DNA of 64,000 nt from a virus. The stretch spans positions 124,001 through 188,000 of IMG/VR virus record IMGVR_UViG_3300020438_000007; one strand, written 5' to 3'. Positions 51,949-58,184 of the stretch are shown here, one piece after another. How positions within the stretch are numbered: the first letter of the stretch is position 1; every line of letters begins with the position of its first letter. The notes under the pieces are model-generated. The model had not been told where the DNA came from. It made no database searches and was given only the letters and a program-made list of their open reading frames with translations. Made by a program: the position numbers and the translations under genes.

Positions 51949-52119
51949 TCAGAACTGTGCCAATAGTTTTTGAGTCTCAGGATCGAACTCCTCTTTGACT
52001 CCATTGATGTCCATCAACCAATCATCTGCCTCAAGTCGTTCAAACTCTTCGGTTCCAAGTGTCCATTCGGGATCGCCCGAGAACATTTGGGCATTTTCTT
52101 CAAACTCTTGTGGGGTCAT
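51949..52119 (-). CDS. Small acidic hypothetical protein, 56 aa
   Basis: Read from ATG 52119 (MTPQEFEENAQMFSGDPEWT); a TTG five codons earlier is the alternative. Then LGTEEFERLEADDWLMDING and EFDPETQKLLAQF; very acidic. Lies just before an intrinsic terminator, as second gene of the 77-aa gene unit. No family is recognised. Confidence 0.7.
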   Translation of the reverse strand: MTPQEFEENAQMFSGDPEWTLGTEEFERLEADDWLMDINGVKEEFDPETQKLLAQF

Positions 52120-52164
52120 TGTCTTAATAATCAAAATTTACAAAAAATAATAAACACATCAAAC

Positions 52165-52398
52165 TCAGCAACTTGCAGGCGAGTATTGTTGTGGTTCAGT
52201 CAGGAAATCTGTCACCTGATAACCAAGATCGAGACGTGAATTGATTGTCTCAGTCATTTCTCTCTTGCTCATCAGTCGCATTGACATAGCATTAACTTCG
52301 CCTTGATTGTTCTTCAGTTTGAGAGTATAAACGAATTTCTCAGTCAAAATGTTGTGAGGGCGGAACTCTACTGACATTGAACCTGATGTGAGTTGCAT
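52165..52398 (-). CDS. Small hypothetical protein, 77 aa
   Basis: Starts MQLTSGSMSVEFRPHNILTE, then KFVYTLKLKNNQGEVNAMSM and TETINSRLDLGYQVTDFLTE; beta strands and a C-terminal helix. It has an array-type promoter module upstream, but its leader is not AAAC-rich throughout. No family is recognised. Confidence 0.75.
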   Translation of the reverse strand: MQLTSGSMSVEFRPHNILTEKFVYTLKLKNNQGEVNAMSMRLMSKREMTETINSRLDLGYQVTDFLTEPQQYSPASC

Positions 52399-52422
52399 GG
52401 GGTCTCTTGTGTTTACTCTCTT

Positions 52423-52477
52423 ATTATAATGGGATCAGAGTCCCCTGCAACCACCTGTGTGCCAGTTATCCAACTGG
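52423..52477 (-). promoter_or_regulatory. Array-type promoter module (TTGCAG-16-TATAAT)
   Basis: Inverted repeat CCAGTT-N4-AACTGG (52462-52477) over the end of the 99-aa gene, AGGTGG before TTGCAG (52445-52450), 16 bases, TATAAT (52423-52428), then a 24-base leader to ATG 52398. Confidence 0.7.
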
Positions 52478-52765
52478 TGGTGTGCCTGGTGCCTGAGCAG
52501 GCATTGATTCCATATCAAACTTACTAGATGCCTTCTCTAGTTCTACCTTACCCTTGAGGGCATTGACCTCTGCAATAAGAGTCTTAATATCATCTTGTTG
52601 TTTATACAAGGCAGCATTAACCAATGACTCCAATGTAGTCAATCTCTCATCAAGATTACCAATGGTTCGCATTGATGCTTGTAATTGTTTCTTTAGTCTA
52701 TCTACTTGTTGCAACTTAGTTTTAGTAAGTGCTTCTGTGTCTGATGTTAGTGAATCGTATCCCAT
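52466..52765 (-). CDS. Coiled-coil protein, 99 aa
   Basis: Starts MGYDSLTSDTEALTKTKLQQ. Residues about 15-80 are a long amphipathic helix (VDRLKKQLQASMRTIGNLDE, RLTTLESLVNAALYKQQDDI, KTLIAEVNALKGKVELEKAS), then a flexible PAQAPGTPPVG tail. It resembles a small assembly or scaffold-type protein. A CTAAATA motif lies 21 bases before its ATG, the only late-type motif in this region. Confidence 0.8.
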   Translation of the reverse strand: MGYDSLTSDTEALTKTKLQQVDRLKKQLQASMRTIGNLDERLTTLESLVNAALYKQQDDIKTLIAEVNALKGKVELEKASSKFDMESMPAQAPGTPPVG

Positions 52766-52785
52766 AATTTATGTTACTCTTTGAT

Positions 52786-52792
52786 TATTTAG
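52786..52792 (-). promoter_or_regulatory. Late-promoter-like motif CTAAATA
   Basis: CTAAATA on the minus strand, 21 bases before the ATG at 52765, similar in spacing to the copies before virion genes. Confidence 0.45.
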
Positions 52793-52805
52793 ATAGGTGT
52801 GCGTA

Positions 52806-53231
52806 TTACCTGATGTACAGATAACCACCTGCCCAGTCACAGTTTGATAGCATCCACTGACGTTGATTGATGTCTCTCATATCAAATCTAACGTGTTTAG
52901 CAGGTGCTTTCCATGAAGCAGGTTTGTAAACCTCTCCTGTCATTTTGTCAACAAAAGCATGAACCCCTGCACTATCATATTTGCCTTGGTGGTAGTCATT
53001 CTGAATGATCTTATGATACCTTTTGCCTGATGTTATAGTAAACCTCATGCACTCTTCATCATTCTCAATTTTGTTAATCCTATCCTGTAGGTATGGATTA
53101 TTTTCCTCTGAATTATTCTTGATGCAAGAGCGAACTGCGTAGTTCTTATACTGTTGTTCGAGAGCACGGCAAAGTGTCTCTGTCCATTGAAGTACTTCTA
53201 CTTTTGTGAGTGATTGTTCTAGTGTTGACAT
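52806..53231 (-). CDS. Hypothetical protein, 141 aa
   Basis: Starts MSTLEQSLTKVEVLQWTETL, then RALEQQYKNYAVRSCIKNNS. The C-terminal half reads HAFVDKMTGEVYKPASWKAP, AKHVRFDMRDINQ and NCDWAGGYLYIR, a motif set I associate with a conserved phage protein of unknown function. It follows a structured leader. No enzyme motif is seen. Confidence 0.75.
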   Translation of the reverse strand: MSTLEQSLTKVEVLQWTETLCRALEQQYKNYAVRSCIKNNSEENNPYLQDRINKIENDEECMRFTITSGKRYHKIIQNDYHQGKYDSAGVHAFVDKMTGEVYKPASWKAPAKHVRFDMRDINQRQWMLSNCDWAGGYLYIR

Positions 53232-53257
53232 AATCTTTGTTTGTATTGTTGTTTGTT

Positions 53258-53339
53258 AAAGAGAAAAGGGGGGAAAGGTAACAAACACAAAACCTTTCCC
53301 TCCACATTCATATATTACTGCTTTATGGTGGTAATACAA
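53258..53339 (-). promoter_or_regulatory. Promoter and leader hairpin before the 141-aa gene
   Basis: TTGTAT (53334-53339), 16 bases, TAATAT (53312-53317). In the leader, GGGAAAGGT and ACCTTTCCC pair perfectly over 9 bp around a 12-base loop (53271-53300), followed by CCTTTTCTCTTT. A terminator-like attenuator or a stabilising hairpin are both possible. Confidence 0.6.
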
Positions 53340-53353
53340 CCACCTATGTGCCA

Positions 53354-53530
53354 CTACTTCAACTGTCCACTCTTACCAAGTCTGTGTAGATAGTAACCTA
53401 TGAGAGCACCAATACCCATCTTAAACAAGGCACTGAAAGAATTGTCAATTCGATTCAAATTAATATCTGTGCCTGTACCATACTCACTATTCCTCAAATG
53501 ATAGTGAACAGTTTTGGGTCTGGTTTTCAT
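53354..53530 (-). CDS. Small membrane-type hypothetical protein, 58 aa
   Basis: Read from ATG 53530 (MKTRPKTVHYHLRNSEYGTG). Residues about 33-48 (FSALFKMGIGALIGYYLH) form a possible transmembrane helix before a short basic tail (RLGKSGQLK). Preceded by a 109-base leader from a consensus promoter. No family is recognised. Confidence 0.7.
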   Translation of the reverse strand: MKTRPKTVHYHLRNSEYGTGTDINLNRIDNSFSALFKMGIGALIGYYLHRLGKSGQLK

Positions 53531-53645
53531 GGCAATAATATAGTTGGGTGCGAGAAACAAAAACGTGGACTTAAACTCATTGACTTCTTTTTACGTTTAG
53601 GACTTGCACCTAACCCAATGGATGCCAGTTTTGTTTCCCATTATC

Positions 53646-53674
53646 ATTATAGGTCATCTACCTGTCCTTGTCAA
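53646..53674 (-). promoter_or_regulatory. Perfect consensus sigma70 promoter
   Basis: TTGACA (53669-53674), 17 bases, TATAAT (53646-53651) on the minus strand, in and just behind the end of the 241-aa oxygenase gene. The transcript would begin near 53639 and carry a leader of about 109 bases to ATG 53530, in which TTGGGT/ACCCAA and GGTGC/GCACC can pair. Confidence 0.75.
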
Positions 53675-54383
53675 GTTCTTGGTTCTCATTGTACTGAGGG
53701 TTGCACTCTTCTGTAAATGCTTTCCTTCTCTCTTGTGGTGTTAGTTGTACCACTCGCCAACCGTAGTCTCCATTAGTGACAATGGTGGGCATCATGTTCA
53801 TTGATAATGTGACTCTGTTGTCTCCATTATTATGTTGATAACCATGTATGACTTGAGCAGGGAAAATCATCAGTTCGCCCTCTTTCACCTGTACTTGATT
53901 ATCCTGATTGTGGTCTGTAAACTTCTTCCGCATCAATGTTAGACTAGGCATTACAGGATAGTATAAATTTTCTTCTCTTGTGAAGTGTGTATTTACATGA
54001 TCTTTTGTAACATCAAAGTTCACATAATATATGCAACTTAGGTAAGAATTGCTATGAAAGTGTGGATGTTGGTATCCACCCTTGTCGCTTATGTTATACC
54101 AACTATCTGTAACTGCTACTGTCTCCTGTATATAATGACCTAGAACTTCCTTTGCATAATATTCTCCTTGTTGTTCACACCAATTTTTAAATCTACCATA
54201 CTTCATATCCTCATGGAGCACAGAGTAATGTCCAAGGTGCTTTAACGCCTTTGAGTTTGCATTGTAAGATAACTGATTGCTTTTCTGTTCTTCAATGTCA
54301 TCTAACATATTTTGCTTTACCTTATCATGGAATGGGCACTCCACGATAAGAACTGGCGTTGGCAGAATGTTTACTACTTCCAT
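53658..54383 (-). CDS. 2OG-Fe(II) oxygenase-like protein, 241 aa
   Basis: Starts MEVVNILPTPVLIVECPFHD. The metal-site region is GGYQHPHFHSNSYLSCIYYV; the distal site is FPAQVIHGYQHNNGDNRVTL with SMNMMP. These match the phage oxygenase type with an H-x-H-x-N-x-x-S pattern. First of four adjacent oxygenase genes in transcription-reverse order; the next starts two bases away. Substrates are unknown. Confidence 0.85.
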   Translation of the reverse strand: MEVVNILPTPVLIVECPFHDKVKQNMLDDIEEQKSNQLSYNANSKALKHLGHYSVLHEDMKYGRFKNWCEQQGEYYAKEVLGHYIQETVAVTDSWYNISDKGGYQHPHFHSNSYLSCIYYVNFDVTKDHVNTHFTREENLYYPVMPSLTLMRKKFTDHNQDNQVQVKEGELMIFPAQVIHGYQHNNGDNRVTLSMNMMPTIVTNGDYGWRVVQLTPQERRKAFTEECNPQYNENQELDKDR

Positions 54384-54384
54384 G

Positions 54385-55086
54385 TTATAAATTAGGATAA
54401 TCCCATAGTTCGCCTGACCTTTGGTTAGTCATGGCATTGTGTCTCTCTTGTTTGGTCAGAGGTTCAATTCTCACCTCATTCACATATCTAGGCATCAAAT
54501 TACTTGATACTGTAATTCTATTGTTACTGTAATTAGTTGCATAACCATGGCAAGTATTAGCAGGCCACAGTAACAACGAACCCTCTAATCCTACCACTTC
54601 ATTAACATAATTATACTTTGTTTTCTCGTAATTTGTCAACATATATGCAAAGTAGTCAGGATTTTTCTGACTATTGTTTGGTCTGTAAAAATATGTTGGA
54701 GCGTGGACTTCATCATCAAAGTTGATATAATATAAGGCACATATAACGGCATTTATATGAAAATGCGGACTCTGACGACCACCTTCATCACACACATTTA
54801 ACCAACTATCTGTCAATACAAAATCAGATGTATCATAGTTAAGTATATCTTTTGCGTATATTTCTGCCTGTAGTTCTATCCACTCCCTAAACTCCTTGTA
54901 CTTATCTTGAGATAGAGGCGAGTAGTAATCAAGGTGTTCTAATCTTTTTGCGGGTGCGTCAACCTTTTTATGTTCATAGTCATTACCATGACTATTGATC
55001 TCATCAGTAATTAATGACTTTAGTTTCTCATGCTCAGGGTATAATACTGCTCCTAACTGTAAAGGTAGTATATCAACCACTCTCAT
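54385..55086 (-). CDS. 2OG-Fe(II) oxygenase-like protein, 233 aa
   Basis: Starts MRVVDILPLQLGAVLYPEHE at ATG 55086, overlapping the preceding stop as TGATG. The metal-site region is GGRQSPHFHINAVICALYYI; the distal site is LLLWPANTCHGYATNYSNNR with ITVSSNLMP. It is clearly paralogous to the 241-aa protein (both begin with a VVxILP opening and have SPHFH/HPHFH). Confidence 0.85.
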   Translation of the reverse strand: MRVVDILPLQLGAVLYPEHEKLKSLITDEINSHGNDYEHKKVDAPAKRLEHLDYYSPLSQDKYKEFREWIELQAEIYAKDILNYDTSDFVLTDSWLNVCDEGGRQSPHFHINAVICALYYINFDDEVHAPTYFYRPNNSQKNPDYFAYMLTNYEKTKYNYVNEVVGLEGSLLLWPANTCHGYATNYSNNRITVSSNLMPRYVNEVRIEPLTKQERHNAMTNQRSGELWDYPNL

Positions 55087-55721
55087 CAACTTTCACCTAC
55101 ACTATTTGGGTGGTTTTCTCCCCAAACTTCCTTTAAAAATGATTCAGGCAACATATCTCTAGGAGCAGGCGAAGTGTTGAAACTTACAGTAATTCGTTCC
55201 TGATCTGTATTATTAACTCTGCTTCCATGTTCTAACCAAGAAGGAAATAGGTATAGATGATTTTCTTTAATTGGTATATCCATTTCATATACACCATAAC
55301 GTGTAGGTTGTATGTTATGAATACACATCATATATGGTTTGAGTGGCGATACCACGAAAAACTGTCCAAAATCTCCCTCTGGTAACTCAAGATAGAAAGC
55401 ACCACTTACAACACTAGACTCATGGCGATGTTTATCTGTGTATCCACCTTTGGGCAGCATATTATACCATGCTCCACTAATAATTGCAGGGTAGTTTCCT
55501 ATTTTAGCATTATAATCATTCAAACACTCATGAAAAACATTTAATATATCATAACAACCCTCATCTTGTAACGGATCCCAACCACCATGAGAACTGACAC
55601 CATTCACTGCTAAAGAATGTCCATGTGTTTTACCTTGTTCTTTTATATGTTTTTTAAAATAATCTAAACCAGGCGCCTCTGTTAGATCATATTCTTCCAA
55701 TAGTGTGGGAAATAAATCCAT
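55086..55721 (-). CDS. 2OG-Fe(II) oxygenase-like protein (PF13759-type), 211 aa
   Basis: Starts MDLFPTLLEEYDLTEAPGLD. The metal-site region GGYTDKHRHESSVVSGAFYL and the distal LYLFPSWLEHGSRVNNTDQE with RITVSFN are the standard pattern of the phage 2OG-Fe(II) oxygenase_5 type (H-x-H...SGxYYL, LFPSWLxHxVxPN, RxSxSFN). The strongest family match of the four. Confidence 0.88.
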   Translation of the reverse strand: MDLFPTLLEEYDLTEAPGLDYFKKHIKEQGKTHGHSLAVNGVSSHGGWDPLQDEGCYDILNVFHECLNDYNAKIGNYPAIISGAWYNMLPKGGYTDKHRHESSVVSGAFYLELPEGDFGQFFVVSPLKPYMMCIHNIQPTRYGVYEMDIPIKENHLYLFPSWLEHGSRVNNTDQERITVSFNTSPAPRDMLPESFLKEVWGENHPNSVGES

Positions 55722-55722
55722 A

Positions 55723-56247
55723 TCAATTCCATTTACAATAGTCTATGTTGAGAACAACTCTCAGGTCAGCATCAGTACATGACGTACCTGCGTGAAGCAA
55801 ATCACCTGAGAATATAACTGCCCTATTCTCTTTTGATACCACTTTCTGTCCGTCCTCAAAGTATGTATATCCATCATTGTCATTGAAGTATATCACACAA
55901 ATATGATAGTCTGGTATGTCAGTAAAGTTGCCTTGACTATCTTGGGGACCTGATACATCAACGTGTAATGGTTTCTCTTTTATGTTTGTCGTTCTAGGTG
56001 TGGCATTGAACTTAATCCTATGCAATGCAAATGGATTAATTGTAGCAAATATTGGTTTAATTATACCATAAAGATCTGATATTGGTTCAGAGTCTATGTA
56101 ACAGGCATGAGTAAATTGTGGGCAACCATCGCCTTCCATCACAGAGGTAGGAGAATAGTACCAAGGCATAACCCCACCAAAGATATACTCTTTGATAGGG
56201 TTAAAAACCTCAGTAGGTAGGAAGTTATCGTAAACTTCTATGCTCAT
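55723..56247 (-). CDS. 2OG-Fe(II) oxygenase-like protein, 174 aa
   Basis: Starts MSIEVYDNFLPTEVFNPIKE. The H-x-D motif is in KEKPLHVDVSGPQ and the distal histidine in VIFSGDLLHAGTSCTDADLR with VVLNIDY. It is a different subtype from its three neighbours. Overlaps the HNH gene stop by 4 bases. Confidence 0.8.
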   Translation of the reverse strand: MSIEVYDNFLPTEVFNPIKEYIFGGVMPWYYSPTSVMEGDGCPQFTHACYIDSEPISDLYGIIKPIFATINPFALHRIKFNATPRTTNIKEKPLHVDVSGPQDSQGNFTDIPDYHICVIYFNDNDGYTYFEDGQKVVSKENRAVIFSGDLLHAGTSCTDADLRVVLNIDYCKWN

Positions 56248-57761
56248 ACACTATCGCTTTTTGCAAGGTTCTGATCTTTGAATACTACTTGAATGTTCTC
56301 CATTGTAGTTTTGCCTCCTAGTGAGTGTGGAGTGATATGATCTAGACTTGTGATATCTGGGTCTTTTGCTTCCTCACGACTAATGGGGCGACCAGATAGA
56401 GGACAAACTCTGTTCTGTCCTTCCCATAGAGGGATTCTCCAACGTGGATCTGCAAGTCTTACTTCATCTTTGACTACTGCAATACCTGCTTCAACTAACA
56501 TAGGAATTAAATCCTCACGAATGTGCTCAACTCTGTGCTTTGCCTTGTACCAAGTGTTTGCACCATAGAGATCATAGAACTTAACCCATGTCTCACGATC
56601 TTGACCTGTATTGTACTTAGGTGTTTTGTCCTGACACTTCTCGTCATACCACGCCATGTAGACATCAAATAGTCTCTTGTAGTTACTCTTAGCAACTGAA
56701 CCATTGAGTCTCTCAATCTCAACAAACAACCAATAGAAATCATGTAAGATGTTTCTACCACCAGTTGCAGCAAGGTTCTTCCTCTTTTGAACAGTTTCCC
56801 TCATGAAAGGAAGGAAAATGTTATTAAGGAACTTGACAAAATTATCATAGTTCTTTGTTACCTTTGTGTTATTGGTACTTCCAACAACGTAGTCAGCATC
56901 AAGAGTAGATGTTGCATAAGGGTCAATCTGACCATACCATGTATAGTAGTTAGACCATGCTGCGAGGTAGGCACAGAATTTGTATCTGATAGAATTAGAC
57001 TTTGTGATGAAGTCTGCAGCAAGGAACTCTTCCTTGAGTACGTCATTCAAGTCACGAATAGCACGACAATAGATCGAAGTATTGCAGTTACGGAACTCCT
57101 CAGTAGTCAAGTCCTCATTGTTGTTCAATTTGATGAACAAATCTTTCCTCTCTTCAGAGGTTAGAGAAGGATACTCAAACCAGTTGAACAAAGCAGAATC
57201 AACTGCCTCTACAAGTTTAGCATAGTCTTGACCCAAGTTCAAGAGAACTGACTTTGTGTAGTAGTCATCTTGATCTAAGATAACTGTGGTGTTCTTATAA
57301 TCTCCAATGATGCCGTCCCACTCTCTAACTGTATAGTTACCAGACTCCAGAGGAACTAGATCATTGTCCCAATCTTCAATGGCATCACATCTGTTACCAC
57401 CATCAATGTGTAGATACTTATAACCTTGTTCTTGGAAAAAGATAAGTCTCTCTCTATATTCAACATCTAAAGGATCATTGTACACAGCAATCCTTGCGTT
57501 CATGGCATAAATTGTCTTTGCAATATTTACCATATGAAATGATGAAAGTTCAGCGTATCCTTGAATAACAGCACTAATATAAGATGACTGTTTGCCTGGA
57601 AGATGTCTCCACACTGACTCTCGTTGTACGTCACGATCACGACCTGCTGCTTTCAGAATCTCCTTGAAAGCATGTCCAGTCACCTCATAAAAAGGTTCTT
57701 TCTCAAGGCACTTGTGTGACTTTAGATTCCTGATCGGAATTTTCTTTGATGATTTAGGCAT
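56244..57761 (-). CDS. DUF262/ParB-like and HNH nuclease-like protein, 505 aa
   Basis: Read from ATG 57761 (MPKSSKKIPIRNLKSHKCLE). The region around residue 120 is LHIDGGNRCDAIEDWDND, a DGGNR variant of the DGQQR motif of DUF262 ParB-like domains. The C-terminus (about 453-505) is CPLSGRPISREEAKDP then LDHITPHSLGGKTTMENIQV and KDQNLAKS, an HNH layout with D474-H475, N498 and K501. This domain pair recalls modification-dependent GmrSD-type or other nuclease systems. In a phage it may act against competing DNA, in packaging or as a homing endonuclease; none is shown. It has its own TTGACA promoter. Confidence 0.8.
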   Translation of the reverse strand: MPKSSKKIPIRNLKSHKCLEKEPFYEVTGHAFKEILKAAGRDRDVQRESVWRHLPGKQSSYISAVIQGYAELSSFHMVNIAKTIYAMNARIAVYNDPLDVEYRERLIFFQEQGYKYLHIDGGNRCDAIEDWDNDLVPLESGNYTVREWDGIIGDYKNTTVILDQDDYYTKSVLLNLGQDYAKLVEAVDSALFNWFEYPSLTSEERKDLFIKLNNNEDLTTEEFRNCNTSIYCRAIRDLNDVLKEEFLAADFITKSNSIRYKFCAYLAAWSNYYTWYGQIDPYATSTLDADYVVGSTNNTKVTKNYDNFVKFLNNIFLPFMRETVQKRKNLAATGGRNILHDFYWLFVEIERLNGSVAKSNYKRLFDVYMAWYDEKCQDKTPKYNTGQDRETWVKFYDLYGANTWYKAKHRVEHIREDLIPMLVEAGIAVVKDEVRLADPRWRIPLWEGQNRVCPLSGRPISREEAKDPDITSLDHITPHSLGGKTTMENIQVVFKDQNLAKSDSV

Positions 57762-57816
57762 AATAATGACCAATTGTGACAATCTGGTACTGCGTACCTC
57801 ATGTCTTTACATATTC

Positions 57817-57845
57817 ACTATAACAGGTCCTCTTTGCCTTGTCAA
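57817..57845 (-). promoter_or_regulatory. Sigma70 promoter before the DUF262/HNH gene
   Basis: TTGACA (57840-57845), 17 bases, TATAGT (57817-57822), leading to ATG 57761 with a leader of about 49 bases. The -35 is just downstream of the zinc-ribbon-like gene stop. Confidence 0.7.
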
Positions 57846-57848
57846 CCC

Positions 57849-57977
57849 CTAATCCACAAATATGTGAGAACACTTGGGACAACAGTGAACTTCCTTCTCC
57901 TTGTACATTTGTTTGTACTCTCTGGGGTTGGAACGTTTAAACATTAACTCATCAATCTTTTTTACTTGTTTTCTCAT
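57849..57977 (-). CDS. Small zinc-ribbon-like protein, 42 aa
   Basis: Reads MRKQVKKIDELMFKRSNPRE, YKQMYKEKEVHCCPKCSHIF, VD. The C-terminal CCPKCSH forms half of a zinc ribbon (C-P-x-C), so a dimeric or truncated zinc knuckle is possible. Overlaps the coiled-coil gene by 26 bases. A short protein with a basic, helical N-terminus. Function unknown. Confidence 0.55.
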   Translation of the reverse strand: MRKQVKKIDELMFKRSNPREYKQMYKEKEVHCCPKCSHIFVD

Positions 57978-58116
57978 TTTCGATGATTTGCAACATTTCA
58001 AGAGCGCCTTGCACTTTCAAAAATTCTTCTTTCTTGAGTTCAAAAGTTTTACTCAATTCTTGGATTTCTGCTTGAAGGTCTGTCGCCCTCTTTGTCAAAT
58101 CTTCTTTGTGACTCAT
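57952..58116 (-). CDS. Small coiled-coil protein, 54 aa
   Basis: Starts MSHKEDLTKRATDLQAEIQE, then LSKTFELKKEEFLKVQGALE and MLQIIENEKTSKKD; a continuous amphipathic helix. It has no visible ribosome site but a TTGCCA-16-TATGAT promoter lies upstream, divergent from the plus-strand gene. No family is recognised. Confidence 0.65.
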   Translation of the reverse strand: MSHKEDLTKRATDLQAEIQELSKTFELKKEEFLKVQGALEMLQIIENEKTSKKD

Positions 58117-58141
58117 AATAATCTTGCACTACATGATATAT

Positions 58142-58169
58142 ATCATACCATAATAAATAGATTTGGCAA
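58142..58169 (-). promoter_or_regulatory. Sigma70-type promoter for the coiled-coil gene
   Basis: TTGCCA (58164-58169), 16 bases, TATGAT (58142-58147) on the minus strand. It overlaps the plus-strand late octamer at 58152-58159, so the two divergent promoters could exclude each other. Confidence 0.45.
58152..58159 (+). promoter_or_regulatory. Late-promoter-like octamer AATAAATA on the plus strand
   Basis: AATAAATA, one base from TATAAATA, 26 bases before the ATG at 58185, the same spacing as late motifs before minus-strand virion genes. Confidence 0.5.
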
Positions 58170-58184
58170 GATCTACCTAACAAT

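Noticed and set aside
53530-53625. Reading GASPKRKKKSMSLSPRF in the leader of the 58-aa gene
   Set aside because: The basic segment looks protein-like, but the frame has no ATG, GTG or TTG start before it and an in-frame stop just upstream.
53597-53641. 14-codon leader ORF (MGNKTGIHWVRCKS) behind the consensus promoter
   Set aside because: Its ATG begins only 4 bases after the -10, so the transcript would start at or inside it; no ribosome site is possible.
56787-57164. 125-codon plus-strand ORF opposite the DUF262/HNH gene
   Set aside because: It is fully antisense to a gene with recognisable motifs and has no own features.
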